Origin: an uncultured Pseudomonadota bacterium
GTDB lineage: Bacteria > Pseudomonadota > Gammaproteobacteria > Burkholderiales > Thiobacillaceae
Assembly: GCA_903918705.1 (NCBI GenBank)
Contig: CAIXFP010000488.1
Coordinates: 1 to 6,636 of the forward strand
DNA length: 6,636 nt
Direction: 5' to 3'
Shown here piece by piece: positions 1 through 5,475 of this stretch. The notes beneath the pieces were generated by a model. The model made no database searches. It was not told the DNA's origin and saw only the letters and a list, made by a program, of their open reading frames with translations. How positions within the stretch are numbered: the first letter of the stretch is position 1; each line of letters opens with the position of its first letter. The translations under genes were made by a program, and so were the position numbers.

Positions 1-1
1 A

Positions 2-565
2 ACCCTGCTGGCCATCGTCAACACCGCGGTGCGCGATTACCGGCAATACCTGGACATCCGTGACGAGGCGCGCAAGGCCGCGCGCACCCTGGTCCACCTG
101 GAGCATGCCGCCTTCACCTTCCGCACCCCGAGCGAGGCGCGGGACATCGCCACGCTGTTGGCCAATGCCTGTCCGGAGAGCGAAAAGGTGGTGATCGGCC
201 TCTCGGAACTGATGCTCAACGCAGTGGAGCATGGCAACCTGGCCATCTCCTACCGGGAAAAAACCCAACTTATCGCCGACGGCGCGCTGCACGACGAGAT
301 CGAGCGGCGTCTGGCCGACCCGCGGCTCGGGGGGCGCCGCGCCCGCATCGAGTTCGCGCGCGACAGCGAGGAAATCCGCTTTCTGCTGCGCGACCAGGGC
401 GCCGGCTTCGAATGGCGGGAATTCCTGGAGATGAGCCCGGAGCGCGCTTTCGACACCCACGGCCGCGGCATCGCCATGGCGAAGATGCTGAGCTTCGACG
501 GGGTGGAATATCAGGGCTGCGGCAATGAGGTCCAAACCCGGGTCAAACTCCACCCGAAACGGTGA
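2..565 (+). CDS. C-terminal part of a response regulator-like protein with RsbW/SpoIIE-type ATP-binding (HATPase_c_2) domain; 5' end outside window
   Basis: The reading frame is open from base 2, so the GTG at 29 is probably an internal valine and the gene begins before the window. The visible 187 residues start with a helical stretch (TLLAIVNTAVRDYRQY, then a charged linker) that resembles the last helix and linker of a receiver domain. An ATP-binding domain of the anti-sigma-factor kinase type follows. Its N-box is ELMLNAVEHGN (206-238), its G1 box DQGAG (392-406) and its G2 box HGRGIA (458-475). Proteins with this N-box and G2 style act in partner switching, phosphorylating a STAS-domain antagonist or sequestering a regulator; they do not autophosphorylate on histidine. 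No HisKA H-box is visible. The REC-HATPase fusion is inferred from the linker, and a SpoIIE phosphatase domain further upstream is possible. The ATP-binding assignment is firm; the target is unknown. Confidence 0.85.
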   Translation, partial: TLLAIVNTAVRDYRQYLDIRDEARKAARTLVHLEHAAFTFRTPSEARDIATLLANACPESEKVVIGLSELMLNAVEHGNLAISYREKTQLIADGALHDEIERRLADPRLGGRRARIEFARDSEEIRFLLRDQGAGFEWREFLEMSPERAFDTHGRGIAMAKMLSFDGVEYQGCGNEVQTRVKLHPKR

Positions 566-570
566 GATTC

Positions 571-645
571 ATGCGGACAGCCCTGGCATTCAGCCCTACC
601 CGGCGCGGCCGGCCCGGCCCCGCGCGGCGTCGGGCCACTTCGTAG
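571..645 (+). other. Possible 24-codon leader ORF in the 90-base gap
   Basis: The 566-655 gap holds an ATG at 571 followed by 23 more codons and a TAG at 643-645. The peptide is rich in Arg and Pro (it begins MRTALAFSPTRR). A weak GGTGAG (561-566) precedes the start by 4 bases. The stop lies 2 bases before the GAGG that serves the next gene, which would suit translational coupling. Against this, GC-rich DNA has few stops, the peptide matches no family I know, and the codon usage looks like non-coding GC-rich sequence. It is recorded mainly to describe the gap. I see no convincing -35/-10 promoter here. Confidence 0.12.
603..625 (+). other. Very GC-rich potential hairpin in the gap before the first kinase
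   Basis: GCGCGG at 603-608 can pair with CCGCGC at 620-625. The loop contains further self-complementary GGCC elements. No T-run follows, so it does not look like an intrinsic terminator. It could pause transcription or shape the leader RNA, or be a chance result of the base composition. Confidence 0.2.
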
Positions 646-646
646 C

Positions 647-650
647 GAGG
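647..650 (+). promoter_or_regulatory. Ribosome binding site deciding the start of the first histidine kinase
   Basis: GAGG at 647-650 sits 5 bases before a GTG (656) and 11 bases before an in-frame ATG (662). Both starts are possible and differ by two residues. The GTG is taken because the spacing is slightly better and it keeps the whole hydrophobic N-terminus. No other start codon lies in frame between the TGA of the previous gene (563-565) and 656. Confidence 0.5.
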
Positions 651-655
651 TTGTC

Positions 656-1537
656 GTGTCCATGCTGGTGATCCTGCTCGGCGCCCTCATCCTCGGGCTG
701 GCTTACTTCGCCTTGCACCTGCGCCGCGATCTTCGTGCTCTGCGCGAGCGGGAGGCGCGATTGCGGGAAAGCGAGGCCGGCTACCGGCAGGCGGAAATCG
801 AGTTGCGGCGTTCCAACCAGGAACTGGAACAGTTCGCCTATGCCATCTCCCACGATATGCGCCAACCCCTGCGCATGATCACCAGCTACCAGCAACTCCT
901 GGAGAAAGCCCTGGGCGACCGCCTCGACGAAGACTCCCGCGCCTATCTCAACTTCGCCACCGATGGCGCCAAACGCCTGGATCAGATGCTGGTGGGCCTG
1001 CTCGATTATTCCCGGGTGGGCCGCAAGACCGGGGCGCCGGAGCCGGTGGAAAGCCGCGCGACTCTGGACGAGGCCTTGCTGTTCCTGAAGCCGGCCATCG
1101 ACGAAGCCCATGCCGAAATCCGGGTGTCCGGCGACTGGCCGACGCTGTACACCCGCCGCGACGACCTGGTGCGCCTGTTTCAGAATCTGGTGGGCAATGC
1201 GGTGAAATACCGGGATGCGGAGCGGCCACCGGTCATCGAGGTGACGGCTCGCGACGACGGGGAGCACTGGACGGTGCGTGTCGGCGACAACGGCATAGGC
1301 ATCGATCCCGGCCAGATTCCGCGCCTGTTTCAGGTGTTCCAGCGGTTGCACGCGCGCAGCCGCTACGACGGCGCCGGGGTCGGCCTGGCCCTGTGCCGCA
1401 AGATCGTCGAACACCAAGGCGGCGGCATTCATGCCGAATCCGCGGGGGAAGGCCAGGGCAGCGCCTTTGTGTTCGAGTTGCCGGTAAGCGCCCCTCCCAT
1501 GCCGGGGGAGAGAGAAAAGCCCCGGTCCAGGCCATGA
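656..1537 (+). CDS. Short membrane-anchored sensor histidine kinase (TM - coiled coil - HisKA - HATPase_c)
   Basis: This 293-residue protein should autophosphorylate on histidine and pass the phosphate to a receiver domain. Residues about 2-21 form one hydrophobic membrane helix. A charged coiled coil (about 22-58, RRDLRALREREARLRE...) leads straight into the dimerisation domain with H-box FAYAISHDMRQPLR, phospho-acceptor H66. The catalytic domain has an N-box with N181 (QNLVGNAVKY), a G1 box DNGIG at 211-215, an F-box (RLFQVFQRLH) and a G2 box GAGVGLAL at 239-246, so all ATP-binding elements are present. There is no PAS, GAF, HAMP or periplasmic domain, so the protein has no evident sensor of its own. 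The H-box style is that of phytochrome-like and related kinases. The stop overlaps the start of the next kinase (ATGA), indicating one operon and probable translational coupling. The kinase assignment is certain; the signal is unknown. Confidence 0.95.
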   Translation: MSMLVILLGALILGLAYFALHLRRDLRALREREARLRESEAGYRQAEIELRRSNQELEQFAYAISHDMRQPLRMITSYQQLLEKALGDRLDEDSRAYLNFATDGAKRLDQMLVGLLDYSRVGRKTGAPEPVESRATLDEALLFLKPAIDEAHAEIRVSGDWPTLYTRRDDLVRLFQNLVGNAVKYRDAERPPVIEVTARDDGEHWTVRVGDNGIGIDPGQIPRLFQVFQRLHARSRYDGAGVGLALCRKIVEHQGGGIHAESAGEGQGSAFVFELPVSAPPMPGEREKPRSRP

Positions 1538-2928
1538 GACCCGGACTTTGGGAGCGCCTGCCGTTTCTCGTCCGTCTCCTGGTGACGGCGAGCCTGGCCC
1601 TGGTGCTGGCGGGGGGCCTAATGCTTCTGGTTTCGGCGCGCCAGGAAGCCAGCGACGCCAACGCCGACCTCAAGGCGGAACTCGCCAGTGAACTGGATAA
1701 CCTGCCCGCCACGCTGGCCGACGCGGTGGTCGTCGGCGATTTCGCCACCCTGCAACAAGCTCTGGACCATGTGGTCAGCCGGCCTCACATCCTTGCCGCC
1801 GGCTACCGCGATCAGTCCGGTGCCCTCGTGCAAAGCCGGGATTTCTCACAGCCGCCGCGGGCGCCGTCCTGGTTCGTGGCCGCCCTCGGTTTTCGCGATC
1901 AGAGGGGCCAGCGCGGGATGTCGATCGGCGGTCGCGACTATGGCCAACTCACCCTCGACCTGACCGTCCAGCCCCAGGCCGAGCGGGCCTGGCAACGCCT
2001 GCTCAACCAGTTCGGCATCCTGTTGCTGGCCCTGGCCCTGGATTTTCTCGGCATCTGGCTGGTATTGCGCCACGGCCTGTCCCCCCTCGATGAACTGGAG
2101 CAGAGCGCCGACGCCCTCGCCCAGGGGCGGCTGGACACCCGCCTGGTGGCGCGGGGCAGTCCGGAATTGCGCCACCTCATCGTGGCCTTCAACCGCATGG
2201 CCGAAGCCACGCAAAGCGCCCGGACCAATCTCGCCCGCGGCAACGCGGAACTTCAGCGTTTCGCGGAAATAGCGGCCCATCATCTGCAGGAGCCGGCGCG
2301 GCGCCTGGCCAGTTTCGCGCAACGGCTGCAGGGGCAACTGGCCGGCCTGCAACTGGACGCGGACGCCCGGGCCTCCCTGGCTTTCATCCAGCAGCAGGCG
2401 CGGCGCCAGCAAGCCCTGGTGCGCGACGTGCAACGCTATCTGGCGGCGGGCCAGGCGCGGGGGCCGATCATTCCGGCCGACTGCGACGCGGTGTTGCGCG
2501 ACGTGGTGTCCAATCTGGGCCCGCAGATCGAACGGGCTGGCGCCCGTATCACCGTGACGCCCCTGCCCCGGGTGCGGCTGGACACGCCGCGGCTGGCGGA
2601 ACTGTTCATCCTGTTGCTGGAAAACGCCTTGCGCCATGGCTCGTCCGGCACGTCCCCGGAGATCGTCGTGGCGGGCGAAATCCGCGCCGGCGCGGCAGTG
2701 TTCCGGGTCGCCGACAACGGCCGCGGCATCGAACCGGAATACCGCGACCGGGTATTCCGGGTCTTCGAGCGGCTGTCCGTGACGGGGGAAGGCACCGGCG
2801 TCGGCCTCGCCATCGTCCGCCGCATTCTGGAAAGCGAGGGTGGCCGCGCCTGGATCGAGGAAACGCCGGGCGGCGGCTGCACGGTAAACTTCGAACTGCC
2901 CACGGGAGACTCCACATGGCCACGCTGA
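1534..2928 (+). CDS. Transmembrane HAMP sensor histidine kinase with His-His at the phosphorylation site
   Basis: ATG at 1534 is chosen because it overlaps the previous stop (ATGA) and begins a normal membrane N-terminus; the frame is open further upstream, but that stretch lies inside the preceding kinase and is Arg-rich. The protein has 464 residues. TM1 is about 13-34, a periplasmic region about 35-157, TM2 about 158-178, HAMP about 179-231 (SPLDELEQSADALAQGRLDT), the dimerisation domain about 236-300 and the catalytic domain about 345-457. The N-box holds N364 (LLENALRHG), G1 is DNGRG (394-398), the F-box RVFRVFERL, and G2 GEGTGVGLA (418-426). The H-box reads FAEIAAHHLQEPAR. H249 aligns with the phosphorylated histidine, but the next residue, normally Asp or Glu, is H250. 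The periplasmic region (for example GDFATLQQALDHV) looks like a small ligand-sensing domain that I cannot name. The kinase family is certain; full autokinase activity is not. Confidence 0.94.
   Translation: MRPGLWERLPFLVRLLVTASLALVLAGGLMLLVSARQEASDANADLKAELASELDNLPATLADAVVVGDFATLQQALDHVVSRPHILAAGYRDQSGALVQSRDFSQPPRAPSWFVAALGFRDQRGQRGMSIGGRDYGQLTLDLTVQPQAERAWQRLLNQFGILLLALALDFLGIWLVLRHGLSPLDELEQSADALAQGRLDTRLVARGSPELRHLIVAFNRMAEATQSARTNLARGNAELQRFAEIAAHHLQEPARRLASFAQRLQGQLAGLQLDADARASLAFIQQQARRQQALVRDVQRYLAAGQARGPIIPADCDAVLRDVVSNLGPQIERAGARITVTPLPRVRLDTPRLAELFILLLENALRHGSSGTSPEIVVAGEIRAGAAVFRVADNGRGIEPEYRDRVFRVFERLSVTGEGTGVGLAIVRRILESEGGRAWIEETPGGGCTVNFELPTGDSTWPR
2904..2908 (+). promoter_or_regulatory. 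Ribosome binding site for the single-domain response regulator
   Basis: GGGAG lies 7 bases before the ATG at 2916, inside the last codons of the second kinase. It supports the 2916 start and the 13-base overlap between the two genes. Confidence 0.65.
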
Positions 2929-3359
2929 AACCCTTTGTCGTCCTCCTGGTGGAAGACGAACCCGCCGATGTCCATCTGGTCAAGGTCGCGTTTCGCGAGA
3001 ACCGCCTCCTGGTGGATCTGCACGTGGCCGGCGATGGCGTCGAGGCCTTGCAGTTCCTGCGCCACCAGCACGGTTACGCCGACCGGCCGCGTCCCGACCT
3101 GATCCTGCTCGACCTCAACATGCCGCGCATGGATGGCCGCGAGTTCCTTACCGTGATCAAGGCCGACCCGGCGCTCTCGGATATACCCGTGGTGGTGCTC
3201 ACCACCTCGGACGTGGAACGCGACGTGATTTCCGCCTATCAGTTGTGCGCCGCAAGCTTCATCACCAAGCCGGTGGACATGGAACAGTTCACCGGCGCCA
3301 TCCGCGGCCTCGGGGATTACTGGTTCGCCCTGGTGCGGCTGCCCGAGAGACGGCCATGA
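2916..3359 (+). CDS. Single-domain response regulator, Rcp1-like receiver
   Basis: This 147-residue protein consists of one receiver domain with no output domain. The acidic pocket is E13-D14 (LLVEDEP), the phospho-acceptor is D66 (DLILLDLNMP), the conserved Thr is T96 (VVVLTTSD) and the conserved Lys is K118 (ITKPVD), so all residues needed for phosphotransfer are present. A basic and aromatic tail (DYWFALVRLPERRP) ends it. The ending of alpha-5 in a GLGDYWF-like motif, and the LDLNMPRMDGREFL run, are characteristic of the Rcp1 type that partners cyanobacterial phytochrome kinases and is widespread beside phytochrome-like kinases in proteobacteria. It starts inside the second kinase gene (13-base overlap), so either or both upstream kinases are its likely phosphodonors. 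It may act as a phosphate shuttle or sink, or by protein contact. The target is not visible. Confidence 0.95.
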   Translation: MATLKPFVVLLVEDEPADVHLVKVAFRENRLLVDLHVAGDGVEALQFLRHQHGYADRPRPDLILLDLNMPRMDGREFLTVIKADPALSDIPVVVLTTSDVERDVISAYQLCAASFITKPVDMEQFTGAIRGLGDYWFALVRLPERRP

Positions 3360-3400
3360 ACCGCCCCAGCCCGGCGTCGCGAGGCGGGAAGGGGGTATGA
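3356..3400 (+). other. Possible 14-codon coupling ORF between response regulator and GGDEF-EAL gene
   Basis: ATG at 3356 overlaps the response-regulator stop (ATGA), and a GAGAG at 3345-3349 precedes it by 6 bases. The frame encodes MNRPSPASRGGKGV and ends at TGA 3398-3400, which overlaps the ATG (3397) of the next gene. It therefore exactly fills the 37-base gap, with a stop/start overlap at each end. The peptide is unlikely to have a function. If translated, it would carry ribosomes from one gene to the next and keep the C-tract at 3364-3367 from pairing with the G-rich ribosome binding site. Chance cannot be excluded. Confidence 0.3.
3385..3395 (+). promoter_or_regulatory. G-rich ribosome binding region for the GGDEF-EAL gene
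   Basis: CGGGAAGGGGG runs up to one base before the T and ATG at 3396-3399. The GGGAAG part (3386-3391) gives a usable 5-base spacing to the start, and a GAGG at 3381-3384 is also near. It supports the 3397 start. Confidence 0.55.
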
Positions 3401-5475
3401 CCGTCCATATCCTGCTGGTGGAAGACGATCCGGGCGACGCCGGCCTCACCGCGGCCTATCTGCGCCAGACCCGCTTCGCCGGCTCCGCTCCCCGTATCGA
3501 GACGGCCACCTCACTGCGGGACGCGCGCGGCAAAATTGCGGAAGCCCTGCCGGATCTGGTCCTGCTGGATCTCGCCCTGCCCGATTCCAGCGGCCTGGCC
3601 ACGGTCACGGCGATGCAGGCCCTGTTGCCGGAAATCCCCATCGTCGTGCTTTCCGGGCAGCGCGATCCCGAGTTCGAGGCCCAGGTACTGGAAGCCGGCG
3701 CCCAGGATTATCTGGTGAAGGGAGAATTCGACGCCGAGCACATCGGCCGGACGATCCGCCACGCCCGCACCCGCGCCCGCCTGGAGGCGCGCCTGAAGTT
3801 GCAGGACGCGGCGCTGCAGGCGGTGGCCAGCGGCATCATCATCACCGATGCCGATGCCCACATCCTCTGGTCCAACCCCGCCTTCAGCCAGATCACCGGG
3901 TACTCACGGGAAGAGGCCCTGGGCCGCACGCTCAGGGAACTGCTCCGCTCCGGCCACAACGACGCCGCCGTGTATGAAAACCTCTGGCAAACCATACGGG
4001 CGGGCCAGGTCTGGCGCGGCGAACTGGTCAGCAAGCGCCGCGACGACTCCCTCTACGATGAGGAACTGGCCATCACCCCGGTGCGCGACGCCCACGGGGC
4101 CATCCAGCACTTCGTCACGGTGCAGCAGGACATCAGCGCGCGCCGGGCGACGGAGGAGAAGATCCGCCAGTTGGCTTTTTTCGATGCCCTCACCGAACTG
4201 CCCAACCGCCGTCTCCTGCACGACCGCCTGCGCCAGTCCCTGGCCGGGTGCGGCCGCAATCAACGCGGCGGGGCGCTGCTGTTCATCGATCTGGACAATT
4301 TCAAGGGCCTCAACGACAGCCTCGGCCACGACATGGGCGACCTGCTTTTGATCCAGGTGGCGCGCCGCCTGGTGGAGTGCGTGCGCGAGGGCGACACCGT
4401 GGCGCGCCTGGGGGGCGACGAATTCGTGGTCATGCTGGAAGACCTGAGCGGCAACCAGGATGAAGCCGTCCACCAGGCCGAGGCGGTGGGCGAAAAAATC
4501 CTCGCCACCCTCAACCTGCCCTATTTCCTCGACGGCCATGAACAGCACAGCACTCCCAGCATCGGCATCACGCTGTTCCATGATCCCAGGGAGGACATCG
4601 ACGATCTGCTCAAGCGGGCCGATCTCGCCATGTACCAGGCCAAGGAGGCCGGCCGCAACACCCTGCGCTTCTTCGACCACGCCATGCAGACCCGGGTCGA
4701 GGAGCGCGCCACCCTGGAACAGGAACTGCGCCGCGGCCTGCACCTGGGCCAGTTCCTCCTGTATTACCAGCCCCAGGTCGATGCCGCCGGCCGCGTCATC
4801 GGCGCCGAGGCGCTGCTGCGCTGGAACCACCCGCGCCGCGGCCTGGTCCTGCCCGGCGAGTTCATCCAGTTGGCCGAGGAAACCGGCCTCATCGTCAGCC
4901 TCGGTCATTGGGTGCTGGAACAGGCTTGCCGGCAACTGGCAGCCTGGTCGCGGGATCCCGACCTGGCCCACCTGACCCTGGCGGTGAACGTCAGCGCCCG
5001 CCAGTTCCGCCACCCCGATTTCGCCGAGCGGACGCTGGCGCTGCTGGACCAGTGCGGCGCCGCGCCCAACCGGCTCAAGCTGGAACTCACCGAAAGCCTG
5101 CTGCTGGACAACCTGGAGGCCACCGCCGAGAAGATGTCCCTCCTCAAAGCCCACGGCATCGGCTTCGCCCTGGACGACTTCGGCACCGGCTATTCGTCCC
5201 TGGCCTACCTGAGACGCCTGCCTCTGGACCAGCTCAAGATCGACCGTTCCTTCGTCAAGGACGTGCTCGCCAACCCCAACGACGCCGTCATCGCCCGCAC
5301 CATCATCGCCCTGGGCCAGAGCCTGGGCCTGCCGGTCATCGCCGAGGGCGTGGAGACCACGCTACAACACGATTTCCTGGCCAGCCACGGTTGCGGCGAC
5401 TTCCAGGGCTACCTGTACGGCAGGCCGGTGCCGGTGGAGGAGTTTCCGCGCCCGGCGCGCGACGCGAACGGCTAA
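3397..5475 (+). CDS. Receiver-PAS-GGDEF-EAL protein: bifunctional diguanylate cyclase / cyclic-di-GMP phosphodiesterase
   Basis: This 692-residue cytosolic protein has four domains. REC (1-120) has D10/D11, phospho-acceptor D58 (LVLLDLALP), S86 and K108; the Lys is followed by Gly instead of Pro. PAS (about 136-250) contains SGIIITDADAHILWSNPAFS and ends in the usual DISARRATEEKIRQLAFFDALT linker region. GGDEF (about 256-425) has the full signature RLGGDEF (G339-F343) and an inhibitory site R330-x-x-D333 five residues before it, so it should make cyclic-di-GMP with product feedback. EAL (about 442-685) has EALLRW (E471), NVSARQF (N531), ELTES (563-567), DDFGTGYSSL (D593, D594), K614, AEGVET (E650) and Q670, so the hydrolytic centre is also complete. 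No membrane segment is seen. It is the last gene of the run; phosphorylation of its receiver probably sets the balance of synthesis and breakdown. Domain calls are firm; the net activity is unknown. Confidence 0.96.
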   Translation: MTVHILLVEDDPGDAGLTAAYLRQTRFAGSAPRIETATSLRDARGKIAEALPDLVLLDLALPDSSGLATVTAMQALLPEIPIVVLSGQRDPEFEAQVLEAGAQDYLVKGEFDAEHIGRTIRHARTRARLEARLKLQDAALQAVASGIIITDADAHILWSNPAFSQITGYSREEALGRTLRELLRSGHNDAAVYENLWQTIRAGQVWRGELVSKRRDDSLYDEELAITPVRDAHGAIQHFVTVQQDISARRATEEKIRQLAFFDALTELPNRRLLHDRLRQSLAGCGRNQRGGALLFIDLDNFKGLNDSLGHDMGDLLLIQVARRLVECVREGDTVARLGGDEFVVMLEDLSGNQDEAVHQAEAVGEKILATLNLPYFLDGHEQHSTPSIGITLFHDPREDIDDLLKRADLAMYQAKEAGRNTLRFFDHAMQTRVEERATLEQELRRGLHLGQFLLYYQPQVDAAGRVIGAEALLRWNHPRRGLVLPGEFIQLAEETGLIVSLGHWVLEQACRQLAAWSRDPDLAHLTLAVNVSARQFRHPDFAERTLALLDQCGAAPNRLKLELTESLLLDNLEATAEKMSLLKAHGIGFALDDFGTGYSSLAYLRRLPLDQLKIDRSFVKDVLANPNDAVIARTIIALGQSLGLPVIAEGVETTLQHDFLASHGCGDFQGYLYGRPVPVEEFPRPARDANG

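Noticed and set aside
603..625. Intrinsic terminator between the first gene and the first kinase
   Set aside because: A GC-rich stem is possible, but no T-run follows and the loop is long. It does not meet the usual form of an intrinsic terminator.
566..655. In-frame readthrough fusion of the first gene with the first kinase
   Set aside because: Both genes lie in the same frame with only the TGA at 563-565 between them, but the intervening codons look non-coding and a good ribosome binding site precedes the kinase. The shared frame is most simply chance.
596..1432. 278-codon minus-strand open frame opposite the first kinase
   Set aside because: It is antisense to intact H, N, G1 and G2 boxes, has no recognisable motif, and is explained by high third-position GC.
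1393..1533. Upstream extension of the second kinase by 47 codons
   Set aside because: The extension lies inside the catalytic domain of the first kinase, is Arg-rich, and would place a polar stretch before TM1. The ATG at 1534 in an ATGA overlap is the natural start.
1846..2637. 263-codon minus-strand open frame opposite the second kinase
   Set aside because: Its Gln/Gly/Ala-rich product has no domain, and it is antisense to the HAMP and HisKA regions of a real gene.
2436..3449. 337-codon minus-strand open frame across the second kinase and the response regulator
   Set aside because: It spans two real genes and their overlap. Its composition is Arg/Ser/Pro-rich with no recognisable domain, so it is a codon-bias shadow.
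3904..5154. 416-codon open frame on the minus strand opposite the GGDEF-EAL gene
   Set aside because: It is fully antisense to a gene with unmistakable catalytic motifs. The product is rich in Gly, Ala, Gln and Val with no domain, as expected from the complement of a GC-rich coding sequence.
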